Part shown: piece by piece, positions 52,175-60,001 of the stretch | Position numbering within the stretch: position 1 is the first letter of the stretch | How the letters are laid out: each line of letters opens with the position of its first letter | From: Gemmatimonadota bacterium | GTDB lineage: Bacteria; JAAXHH01 | Length of the DNA stretch: 64,000 nt | Assembly (NCBI GenBank): GCA_009837395.1 | Contig: VXTP01000030.1 | Location: forward strand, 145,211-209,210 | Direction: 5' to 3' | Program-made: the position numbers and the translations under genes | The notes under the pieces: model-generated | Told to the model about the DNA's origin: nothing | The model's database searches: none | What the model saw: the letters and a program-made list of their open reading frames with translations, nothing else

Positions 52175-52990
52175 ATGCGGATTACCCATACCAGGCGTGA
52201 AGAGATGCACCTGGGCGTTAGCCACGGCGGCGCTGCGGCAAGCTACTTCAACCCAGGCTTCAGCGAACGTGACTTCGAATCGCCGTGGACGTTCATTCAC
52301 TCGGTGATCTTCCCACCCGGCAGCGGCATTGGTCAACACAGCCACACCTACGCGGAAGAAATCTTCGTCACCATCGACAACGCCGCACAGTTCACCCACA
52401 ACGGCCGCACGGCCGAAGTCGTCGGCGGCGCCGCGGTGCCCCTGCGATCGGGCGAGTCCCACGGCATCTACAACCACACGGACCGGGACACCTGGTTCTT
52501 CAATTTTCACTGCGTAGATACGGTCCGCGAACCGAAGCACGAGGATTTCGACGACCCGCGCATCGGAGTCGAGCTGGAGTCCACGGACCGGTTGCCCGTG
52601 GGACGGTTCGACCGCGCCCTGCTGAAACCTCGACGGCACCACGGCGGCAGGGGCGAAGTGTTTTTTCGGGAAGTGTGGGGCAGCCGGGATTTCACGACCA
52701 ACTTCGAATACCTCTGCCACATCCTGCTGCCGCCGGACACCTCGGTGGGCTACCACCAGCACGAGATCGTCGACGAGGCCTACATGATTATGAACGGTCG
52801 AGGCCGGATGACGGTCGACGACGAGACGGAAGAGGTCGTCCGCGGGGACGCCATCCCGAATAACATGGGAGGGGCGCACGGTATCTACAACCATACGGAT
52901 GAGGACCTGGAACTTTTCGTCGTCGGCGTGAGCATGGAAAAGGGCAAAGTGGACGCGACCGACCTGGGCGACGACCTAGCGGGGCGTTAG
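52175..52990 (+). CDS. Bicupin protein
   Basis: A 271-residue protein with two cupin barrels. Cupin 1 has PPGSGIGQHSHTYAEEIFV (HxH...E ligands) and a second strand GESHGIYNHTD; cupin 2 has GYHQHEIVDEAYMIMNGRG and GAHGIYNHTDEDLELF. Both barrels keep the metal-binding histidines and glutamate. It may be an isomerase, dioxygenase or sugar-acid sensor. ATG 52175 is preceded by GGAG at eight bases. Sits between two PhyH genes in the operon. Confidence 0.88.
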   Translation: MRITHTRREEMHLGVSHGGAAASYFNPGFSERDFESPWTFIHSVIFPPGSGIGQHSHTYAEEIFVTIDNAAQFTHNGRTAEVVGGAAVPLRSGESHGIYNHTDRDTWFFNFHCVDTVREPKHEDFDDPRIGVELESTDRLPVGRFDRALLKPRRHHGGRGEVFFREVWGSRDFTTNFEYLCHILLPPDTSVGYHQHEIVDEAYMIMNGRGRMTVDDETEEVVRGDAIPNNMGGAHGIYNHTDEDLELFVVGVSMEKGKVDATDLGDDLAGR

Positions 52991-53047
52991 ACAGCGACCT
53001 GGCCGCGCGGCCACTCGCCAGGCCTCTTAAAGAAACCGGTTTTGCAA

Positions 53048-53851
53048 ATGACAGACGAGTCCTTTCAGGCCCACGTACTGGACCTCAAGGTCGAGGGTTA
53101 CACCATCCTGACGGGCAAGTTGACGGCGGAGGAGTGCGCCGAGGCGCGCAGGGAACTGGAGGCCCGTTACCCCGACCGGGAACGGGGCAGTTTCGAGTGG
53201 CTCTTCAACAAGGCGCGGGTCTTCGAGCGGTTCTACCAGCTGCCCGATCTGCTGCGGCTGGTCCGTCACTTCCTGGGTTCCGACGCGCTCCTGAGCGCCG
53301 TGTACGGTTCGGTGGTGATGCCCGGAGAGGGCGGCCGGGGCCTGCATTCCGACAGCGGCATCACGGGACACAACCGCGAGGCGTCCATGCCGGACGCCGA
53401 CGAAGGCCGCCGGATCACCAGCCATTCGATCGCGCTTAACGTGATCTTCTGCCTGAGTCCCTTCACCGAGACGAACGGTGCTACCGAGTTCGTCCCCGGA
53501 AGCCACCGTTACGAGTACCTGGATGTGCCCGATTCGGCCTACGACAACGCCCGGACCGCCGTGGCGCCGGAAGGATCGCTGGTGCTCTTCGACGTGAATA
53601 CCTGGCATGGCACGACGAAGAACCAGACCGATGCGCCGCGTTACGCGGTGTTGAGCCCGTGGCGCCGGCGATGGACCAAGTGCGAATACGAGATGGCCCG
53701 CGTGGTCAAGCCCGAAGTGCTCGAACGGGCTGGCGAGGACGGACCGGTCATCTTCGGATTCCAGGCTCAGTCCCCCTACACGGAACTCTGGCAGTGGGAC
53801 CGGGAAGAAGGCGGTCCGAAACCGGAGTTCAGCCACCTGCGGCGGGACTGA
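53048..53851 (+). CDS. PhyH-family dioxygenase
   Basis: A 267-residue PhyH protein with H100-S-D102 (GLHSDSGIT), ETNGATEFVPGSHRYEY, distal H187 (NTWHGTTKNQTDAPRY) and arginine. It lacks a strong ribosome-binding site; TTG 53042 is an alternative start. Followed at 36 bases by the enolase-superfamily gene. Confidence 0.9.
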   Translation: MTDESFQAHVLDLKVEGYTILTGKLTAEECAEARRELEARYPDRERGSFEWLFNKARVFERFYQLPDLLRLVRHFLGSDALLSAVYGSVVMPGEGGRGLHSDSGITGHNREASMPDADEGRRITSHSIALNVIFCLSPFTETNGATEFVPGSHRYEYLDVPDSAYDNARTAVAPEGSLVLFDVNTWHGTTKNQTDAPRYAVLSPWRRRWTKCEYEMARVVKPEVLERAGEDGPVIFGFQAQSPYTELWQWDREEGGPKPEFSHLRRD

Positions 53852-53887
53852 GGGCGGCGGCCACCAGTACCGGTCCGGAGGAAACCT

Positions 53888-55009
53888 TTGAAAATCACCG
53901 ATGTGAAAGTTCACCTGGTGGAGTCCTGGCGCAAAACCCGGGACATCGGATCGCCATGGATCTTCGTCCAGGTCCATACCGACGAGGGCGTCGTGGGCCT
54001 GGGGGACGCCACGAACTGGCCGGGCGGTACGATCATCGCCCAATCCGTGGAGGAACTGGGCAAACTCATCATCGGCGAAAACCCCTTCCACATCGAGTAC
54101 CTGTACCATCGCATGTACTACGCCCTGGAGCAGATCGGGCAGACCGGCGCGGTCATCGCGGCCGTCAGCGGCATCGAGATCGCCCTGTGGGACATCGTGG
54201 GCAAGGTCACCGGGCAGCCCATTTACAACCTCATCGGCGGACCGTGCCGCGACCGCATCCGCTTCTACAGCCATGCGTCCAACCCGGAAGAATGCGCGGC
54301 GCTGGCCGAGAAGGGCGTCACCGCCATCAAGGCCTACTTCCCCGCCGACCCGATGGTCAAAGGTGAACGCATTGACTCACCCAGGTCCGTCACGCTCCGG
54401 GAAGAGAAGCTGGCCCTGGAACACATGCGGCGGTGCCGCGAGGCCGTGGGCGACGACGTGGACCTCTGCACCGACGTGGGATGCCGGTACACCACGAGCG
54501 CCGCGATCCGCATCGGCAACCGGCTGGAGGAGATCGGCCTGCTGTTCTACGAGGAGCCGGTCCACCCGGAGAACATCGACGCCCTCGCCCGGGTGACCGC
54601 GTCCGTCAACGTGCCCGTGTGCGTGGGGGAGCGCAGGTACACGCGCTTTGGCTTCCGGGACCTGATCGCCGCCCAGGCGGTGGACATGATTATGCCGGAT
54701 GTAGTGCGCACGGGCGGCATCATGGAGACGAAGAAGATCGCTGCCATGGCCGAAAGCTACTACATGCAGGTCTCGCCCCACAATCCGAACAGCGCCCTGT
54801 CGACGACAGCGAGCCTCCACGTCATGGCCAACATCCCGAACGCCCTGGTCCTCGAGTTCGTGGACGAAAAGTGGGACGCACCCTGGCGCGACGACCTGCT
54901 TACCGATCCGCCGGTCGTGGAAAGCGGTTACTTCCGGCTCCCGGAAAAACCCGGACTGGGGACGGAACTGAACATGGACGTCGTGGAGAAGTACCGTTTC
55001 AAAGGTTGA
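53888..55009 (+). CDS. Mandelate racemase/muconate-lactonizing (enolase superfamily) sugar-acid dehydratase
   Basis: A 373-residue enolase-superfamily protein close to galactonate dehydratases. The capping domain ends in IEIALWDIVGKVTGQPIYNLIGG; the barrel shows KAYFPAD, the first metal aspartate in LCTDVGCRY, glutamates in YEEPVHPEN and GERRYTRFGF and the catalytic histidine in QVSPHNPNS. It likely dehydrates an aldonate to a 2-keto-3-deoxy acid. TTG start at 53888, backed by GGAGG at six bases. Next to a bicupin and a VOC-cupin protein, suggesting one sugar-acid pathway. Confidence 0.92.
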   Translation: MKITDVKVHLVESWRKTRDIGSPWIFVQVHTDEGVVGLGDATNWPGGTIIAQSVEELGKLIIGENPFHIEYLYHRMYYALEQIGQTGAVIAAVSGIEIALWDIVGKVTGQPIYNLIGGPCRDRIRFYSHASNPEECAALAEKGVTAIKAYFPADPMVKGERIDSPRSVTLREEKLALEHMRRCREAVGDDVDLCTDVGCRYTTSAAIRIGNRLEEIGLLFYEEPVHPENIDALARVTASVNVPVCVGERRYTRFGFRDLIAAQAVDMIMPDVVRTGGIMETKKIAAMAESYYMQVSPHNPNSALSTTASLHVMANIPNALVLEFVDEKWDAPWRDDLLTDPPVVESGYFRLPEKPGLGTELNMDVVEKYRFKG

Positions 55010-55034
55010 GATTAAGGTTGAGGGAGCGGGCAAT

Positions 55035-56243
55035 ATGCAACTGCATGACGACAAACAGACCAATCGCGCGGACAATATCCAGGGCGCCGAGATCCGGCTG
55101 CCGTCCGAGGACCTGACCGCGGACCTGGCCTTCTTCATGAAGACCCTCGGGTTCCGCATGGACAAGATCTACCCCGCCGACTACCCGACGGTCTCCGTGC
55201 TCTCCGGCCACGGGCTCACCATCCGGCTGGAGCAGGATGCCTCCGAGCCTCCCGGTACGCTCAGGATCCTCTGCCGCGATCCTGCGGCCCTGGCCGGCGG
55301 CGAGACCGAACTCACCGCGCCAAACGGCACCCGCGTAGAGATCGTACAGTCCGATCCGCCGCTCGAGATCCCGCCGACGCAGCACGCCTTCCTCGTGCGG
55401 AGACTCAAGGACAACACGCCCTGGGTGATCGGCCGCGCAGGCATGCACTACCGCGACCTGGTGCCCGGCCGCCTGGGCGGGAGCATCATCGCCTCCCACA
55501 TCCGGATCCCCGACGCAGGTCCCGTTCCCGACGTCGTGCACTACCACACCGTGGGATTCCAGTTGATCTTCTGTTACCGGGGCGAGGTGAAGCTCGTCTA
55601 CGAGGACCAGGGGCCGCCCTTCATGCTGAAGGCCGGTGACTGCGTGATCCAGCCCCCGGAGATCCGGCACCGCGTGCTCGAATCGTCCGAGAACCTGCAG
55701 GTGATCGAGATCGGCGTCCCTGCCGACCACGTGACTACCATCGATCATGAGGTCGAGTTGCCGACCCAGGTGCTGAATCCCGATCGCGTCTTCGGCGGTC
55801 AGATGTTCTGCCGCCACCAGCTCAAGGACGCGGAGTGGGAACCGTGGAGACTGGCGGGATTCGAAGCGAGGGAAACGGGCATTGGAAAGGCGACGGACGG
55901 CGTGGCCTCGGTGCAGGTCGCCCGGATGACCACGGGCGCGAACGGCGGTTCAGCCGGTGGTGGCGCTGATGGCACGAGTGGCGGCGTCGCGAGCGGCGGC
56001 CCGGACGGCCGCTCCTTTGACGGCGGCGAACAGGTCACGAGCCACACGGGTGATATCCTCTTCACTTTCGTCATGGAAGGCGAGGTGACGCTGAACGGGG
56101 AAAACCAGGTTTCCCACCGGCTCGAGGCGGGGGACGCCTACGTCATTCCGCCCCACACGAAGACGTCGCTCACGGATCGCTCGGCCGACCTCGAGCTCCT
56201 CGAGGTGGCGCTCCCCGCGCGGTTCGAGACCATCGTGCACTAA
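55035..56243 (+). CDS. VOC-cupin-cupin three-domain protein
   Basis: A 402-residue protein. Residues 15-100 resemble a glyoxalase/VOC half (AEIRLPSEDLTADLAFFMKTLGFRMDK in its key part LTADLAFFMKTLGF). Residues about 130-235 and 285-400 are cupins: VVHYHTVGFQLIFCYRGEVKLVYED in part (VVHYHTVGFQLIF) with PPEIRHRVLES, and GDILFTFVMEGEVTLNGE with PPHTKTSL. The second cupin lacks the first histidine pair. A Gly/Ala/Ser-rich linker (about 295-325) joins them. Function unknown. Overlapping context suggests sugar-acid or keto-acid handling. A shorter diverged copy of part of this gene lies at 59301-59423. Confidence 0.85.
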   Translation: MQLHDDKQTNRADNIQGAEIRLPSEDLTADLAFFMKTLGFRMDKIYPADYPTVSVLSGHGLTIRLEQDASEPPGTLRILCRDPAALAGGETELTAPNGTRVEIVQSDPPLEIPPTQHAFLVRRLKDNTPWVIGRAGMHYRDLVPGRLGGSIIASHIRIPDAGPVPDVVHYHTVGFQLIFCYRGEVKLVYEDQGPPFMLKAGDCVIQPPEIRHRVLESSENLQVIEIGVPADHVTTIDHEVELPTQVLNPDRVFGGQMFCRHQLKDAEWEPWRLAGFEARETGIGKATDGVASVQVARMTTGANGGSAGGGADGTSGGVASGGPDGRSFDGGEQVTSHTGDILFTFVMEGEVTLNGENQVSHRLEAGDAYVIPPHTKTSLTDRSADLELLEVALPARFETIVH

Positions 56244-56321
56244 TCTACAAAGAACAACCGGTCGGGGCTGGGCCGAGGTCGAGGCAGGGCCTAGGTCGGA
56301 GCTGGACCGGATTCCGCTTCG

Positions 56322-57119
56322 TCAGACGCCCAGCACCCCGCGCAACCGTTCGGACGCCCGGGACAGCACCGTGGGTGGTACGGGTACGTGGTTGTATTCG
56401 GAAAACCGCCGGTGGGCCCAATGGGCGGCATACTGGGACTGAAAGACGTAACGCATCCGGTTCGACGTGACCGGCGCACCCCGGTGCCAACACTGGTTGT
56501 TCTGCAGGTAGACGTCTCCCGCCTTGCAGAAGACCGATTCCAGGCCTCGTCCTTCGAACACGGGATTCTCCTGGCTGTTGGGGTCCCTGCCGGAATAGTG
56601 GCTGCCCGGGACGAACTGCGTCGGGCCGTCCTCCACCGTGTCGATGTCGGTGAGCGCCATCTGGATGGTGAACCACTGCACCGGCATGCGGATGCGGGAG
56701 TCGTGGCGGGGCACGTCGTCCGGCAATGGGAACTCCACCCGGTCGTCCACGTGCCACAGATCGATCGCCTGGCCCGGCGCGTTACGGATCACGTTCTGGC
56801 CGCAGAACTTGCAGTCCTCACCCACGATGGCCTCGGCCAGACTCAGGATCGGTTCGCGGATCAGCATGTCTACGAACACCGCGTCCAGCTCCAGCGTGTT
56901 CCGAAGCACGAAACCGTCTCCCCGTCCGCTCAGGTAATCGGTGCCGGCCAGCACGGGATCGTTGAAGCAACGGTCCGTGACCTCGCGAAGCGCGTCGATT
57001 TCATCCCGGGTCAGTACCCCAGGGATGAGGGTGACCCCATTCCTGTAAAAGTCCTCGAGTATTACCTCCATCCGGGCGTCGTCGAGGCGCTCGCCGGATA
57101 GTATGCGTTTGGAAATCAC
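56322..57119 (-). CDS. PhyH-family dioxygenase
   Basis: A 265-residue PhyH protein with H123-V-D125 (LWHVDDRVEF), VEDGPTQFVPGSHYSG, distal H212 (NQCWHRGAPVTSNRMRY) and arginine. I prefer the GTG start at 57119, which has AGGAG six bases upstream; the frame runs on to 57248 but has no family similarity there. Convergent with the VOC-cupin gene and divergent from the methyltransferase-HNH gene. Confidence 0.92.
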   Translation of the reverse strand: MISKRILSGERLDDARMEVILEDFYRNGVTLIPGVLTRDEIDALREVTDRCFNDPVLAGTDYLSGRGDGFVLRNTLELDAVFVDMLIREPILSLAEAIVGEDCKFCGQNVIRNAPGQAIDLWHVDDRVEFPLPDDVPRHDSRIRMPVQWFTIQMALTDIDTVEDGPTQFVPGSHYSGRDPNSQENPVFEGRGLESVFCKAGDVYLQNNQCWHRGAPVTSNRMRYVFQSQYAAHWAHRRFSEYNHVPVPPTVLSRASERLRGVLGV

Positions 57120-57241
57120 GGGTAACTCCTGTCGGCTGGCACGTACACAGGGCATATCGGACAGACGCGGCCGGCAAACACGGCTGGCCAACGCGGTCGG
57201 CAACCCAGCGGAAGGCTCGGTCGGAAGGCGCATTGGATTGC

Positions 57242-57269
57242 TTGACATATCGCGCCTTCGAGCTACAAT
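57242..57269 (+). promoter_or_regulatory. Promoter of the methyltransferase-HNH gene
   Basis: Perfect TTGACA (57242-57247), 16 bases, TACAAT (57264-57269). The start codon preferred here lies about 115 bases downstream, leaving a long leader. Confidence 0.55.
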
Positions 57270-57390
57270 GGCAAGATCATAGATTATGGTTTCGACATTG
57301 TGTATTCAACCATTTTCCACGTCCCGCGTCCACGTCCCGCGTCCGCGTATCACGATGGTACCGTGCACGTGCGCGGAATTCCCGGTAAAC

Positions 57391-59205
57391 ATGAGCAGCA
57401 CCAGTTACTACGACCTCAACGCCCACGCCCTTGCCGCCCGGTATGACGGTGTCGATCCCGCCGACGTCCACGCCGACTGGGCGCCGGCCCACCTGCGTGA
57501 AGAACCCGGATTCGCCTGCGACATCGGTGCCGGTTCGGGACGCGACGCCAACTGGCTTGCGGCCAGGGGGTGGGAAGTCGTGGCGGTGGAACCGAGCGCG
57601 TTGCGGAACCTCGCCGCGGAACGCGCCCATCCGAGCGTGGTCTGGATGGACGATGCGCTGCCGGACCTGCGGGCATTGCGCGCGCTCGGCCGGCGGTTCG
57701 ACCTGATACTGCTGAGTGGCGTGTGGATGCACGTGGCGCCGAAGGTCCGGGAGCGGGCGTTCCGCATCCTCTCCGAGCTGCTCAACCCATCCGGACTGCT
57801 GGTGATTACGCTAAGGCGCGGCGGAGACGCCGCGGACAACGCCGCCCGTGGATTCCATGACACTTCGGCAGAGGAGCTTATCGGGTTTGCCAACCGGCGG
57901 GCCATCGCGCTGCGCAGCCATTCGACGCAACCGGACGTGACGCGCCCCGGCATAGACTGGGAGACGCTGGTCTTCGCCATGCCGGACGATGGCACCGGCA
58001 GCCTACCGCTGCTGCGCCACGTGATCGTGAACGACAACAAGTCTTCGACCTACAAGCTGGGGCTGCTTAGGACCCTGGTGCGACTCGCCGAAACGGCGCC
58101 GGGACTGGTCATCGATCGCACGGACGATTACGTGGAGATTCCCTTCGGCGCCGTCGGTCTGTACTGGCTGAAGCAATACTTGTCCCTCGTCCTGAATCAC
58201 GGGCTGCCGCAACGCCCTTCGGGACCGGGCGGTTATGGCTGGGCAAAGGAAGCGTTCTATCAATTGCGAGACTTTTCGCCTTCCGACCTTCGGCTTGGTG
58301 CACGGATGGATGCGGACCGGGCCGTCATCCTTACCCGCGCCATAAACGACGCCTGTGAAAATATCCAGCGAATGCCGGTACGCTACATCACGTTTCCCGG
58401 TACCGATGACCGGCAATTGTTCGAATCCGGGTTTTCCAGATTGCGGGCGACGTCGCGGCCCATCGTCCTGTCTCGCGAATTCCTGGTGCGGTTCGGCCGC
58501 TTCAGGATACCCGCGTTGCTGTGGCAGGCCCTCAGCCAGTTCGCCTGCTGGCTGGAGCCGGTCATCGTAGGGGAATGGCGGCAACTGACTTCGAACTGGG
58601 ATGACCCGGCAAACCGGGGTAAGGATATTCGGCGGGCGGCCAACGTCGGCCAATCTTTCGGCCCATCCACCGGCCAAACCGCCGGACAGTCTGCCGGTCA
58701 ATCCGCCGGAAAGCCCTCCCTGGTCAGGGAAGCCGGGGCCGAAACGGCAACGAACGACCCGTACGAATGGACCGAAAGCCGCTACGACACCGGCATCGCC
58801 CAGGAACGGGCGAAACAGTTGCGCGATGTCGGATTCCCGCTCACCTGCGTCTGGTCCGCTACGCGAATACGAAACGCTCCGCAAATCGACCACTGTTTTC
58901 CGTGGGCGCGCTGGCGCAACAACGATCTCTGGAACCTGCTGCCGACCCGCGGCAACGTCAATCTCAGCAAGAGCGACCGGCTGCCTTCCTCCAGCGCCAT
59001 GGCTGAAGCGCGAGACCGCATGCTGGATTGGTGGGAGAACGCCTGGGTCCACTCACCGCAGGAGGACCGGTTTTTCATGGAAGCGCGCTATTCCCTGCCG
59101 GGGCTCGACGTCGACACACCCGGGCTGGAAGAGATCTTCACCGCCGCCCAGCACCAGCGCGCGCGCCTGAAACAGGACCAGCAACTGATCGAGTGGCCGA
59201 CCTGA
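57391..59205 (+). CDS. SAM-dependent methyltransferase fused to an HNH endonuclease
   Basis: A 604-residue fusion. Residues 10-200 form a class I methyltransferase: motif I ACDIGAGSGRDANW (43-55), VVAVEPS, then LILLSGVWMHV and LVITLRRGG; there is no N/DPPY motif of DNA amino-methylases. Residues about 205-400 are an unrecognised domain (IVNDNKSSTYKLGLLRTLVR, LYWLKQYLSLVL). After a GQTAGQSAGQSAG linker, residues about 495-530 form an HNH nuclease: IDHCFPWARW, NNDLWNLLPT, NLSKSDRLPS. Target is unknown; the make-up recalls restriction-type or RNA-repair defence enzymes. ATG 57391 fits where homology begins; ATG 57286, near the predicted transcript start, is an alternative. Confidence 0.85.
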   Translation: MSSTSYYDLNAHALAARYDGVDPADVHADWAPAHLREEPGFACDIGAGSGRDANWLAARGWEVVAVEPSALRNLAAERAHPSVVWMDDALPDLRALRALGRRFDLILLSGVWMHVAPKVRERAFRILSELLNPSGLLVITLRRGGDAADNAARGFHDTSAEELIGFANRRAIALRSHSTQPDVTRPGIDWETLVFAMPDDGTGSLPLLRHVIVNDNKSSTYKLGLLRTLVRLAETAPGLVIDRTDDYVEIPFGAVGLYWLKQYLSLVLNHGLPQRPSGPGGYGWAKEAFYQLRDFSPSDLRLGARMDADRAVILTRAINDACENIQRMPVRYITFPGTDDRQLFESGFSRLRATSRPIVLSREFLVRFGRFRIPALLWQALSQFACWLEPVIVGEWRQLTSNWDDPANRGKDIRRAANVGQSFGPSTGQTAGQSAGQSAGKPSLVREAGAETATNDPYEWTESRYDTGIAQERAKQLRDVGFPLTCVWSATRIRNAPQIDHCFPWARWRNNDLWNLLPTRGNVNLSKSDRLPSSSAMAEARDRMLDWWENAWVHSPQEDRFFMEARYSLPGLDVDTPGLEEIFTAAQHQRARLKQDQQLIEWPT

Positions 59206-59269
59206 CCGTGGCGGCCGGTCCGACCTGACCCCACCCTGACGAAGACGGACCGCCCGGCCGAACACCACC

Positions 59270-59989
59270 CTACGCCTCGTCCATCACGGCCTGGATCATG
59301 GCCTCCCACATCCGGTTCGCCGACGCGGGACCGTACCCGACGTCGTCCACTACAAAATCGAGGGATTCCAACTGATCTTCCGTTACCGGGGCGAGGTGAA
59401 GCTCGTCTACGAGGACCAGGGGTCTCACAGGCAGCCAGTAGCATGGATTCCTCCCGTATCTACTAATCCAGTTTCTGCGAATGAATCGATGTAGTCCATC
59501 ACCAGAGTCCTTGATGATGAAACGGTGTTTTCGCGCCCATTGGTCCTTTATCGCCGTCGCTTCATTCTGGTTCAACAGCTTTTGATCAATCATGGATTGG
59601 AGCAGATCCGGTGTTGTAATTACCTTAAGGTTTTGGTTGATACTATGCGCGTGTTTTATGGCCCGGCGGTCATCCATTGCCAAAACGTAATCGCGATGGA
59701 CCGCAAGCGCGATGGCAGAACACTCGCCTCCACCCAGGGTTCTCGTTGCAATGAGTGATGCAAATAACTTTAGTTCATCAGTACTCTTTATGGTCATCTG
59801 CTGTAGCGTGCCGTCATGAAGGGAATTCCGTAATTGCCGCTTTTGATCTGTGTAATGGTCGGTTATTTCTGACACCACATGATCGGTAACGATGAAATCA
59901 AGGGGATGTCGCCTTAATAGGTCCAAACGAGCTATTCGCAGGAAATTGACAAGCACAGAAGTATCCAGGACGGCCAAAGACATTTGCAT
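59270..59989 (-). CDS. PIN-domain toxin-like protein with read-through tail
   Basis: A 239-residue frame. Residues 4-170 form a PIN-type RNase: VLDTSVLVNFLR (D9), VVSEITDH (E41), GGGECSAIALAV and YVLAMDDRRAI. From about residue 189 the frame is an antisense reading of a cupin-gene fragment and ends AMIQAVMDEA, matching the UxuA-like C-terminus, so the native toxin end has been lost. It lies 12 bases downstream of the XRE-ImmA gene, its likely antitoxin/partner. AT-rich coding, unlike the flanks. Confidence 0.78.
   Translation of the reverse strand: MQMSLAVLDTSVLVNFLRIARLDLLRRHPLDFIVTDHVVSEITDHYTDQKRQLRNSLHDGTLQQMTIKSTDELKLFASLIATRTLGGGECSAIALAVHRDYVLAMDDRRAIKHAHSINQNLKVITTPDLLQSMIDQKLLNQNEATAIKDQWARKHRFIIKDSGDGLHRFIRRNWISRYGRNPCYWLPVRPLVLVDELHLAPVTEDQLESLDFVVDDVGYGPASANRMWEAMIQAVMDEA
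59279..59303. repeat. 25-bp direct repeat, left copy
   Basis: This 25-base sequence recurs exactly at 61437-61461, where it encodes the C-terminus of the UxuA-like protein (minus strand). The two copies bracket the AT-rich PIN/XRE-ImmA cassette. It contains CATCACGGCCTGGATCATGG. Confidence 0.85.
59301..59423 (+). pseudogene. Fragment of a cupin gene related to 55491-55613
   Basis: About 123 bases align with 55491-55613 of the VOC-cupin-cupin gene at roughly 80-85% identity, e.g. both contain GGCGAGGTGAAGCTCGTCTA. One base is missing near 59330, breaking the frame. The match stops abruptly at 59423, where AT-rich cassette sequence begins. Confidence 0.8.
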
Positions 59990-60001
59990 CGCAATTCCCC
60001 T

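Noticed and set aside
57391-59205. Classical type II restriction-modification enzyme
   Set aside because: The methyltransferase part has no N/DPPY or PCQ motif of DNA methylases, so a standard restriction-modification call is not justified.
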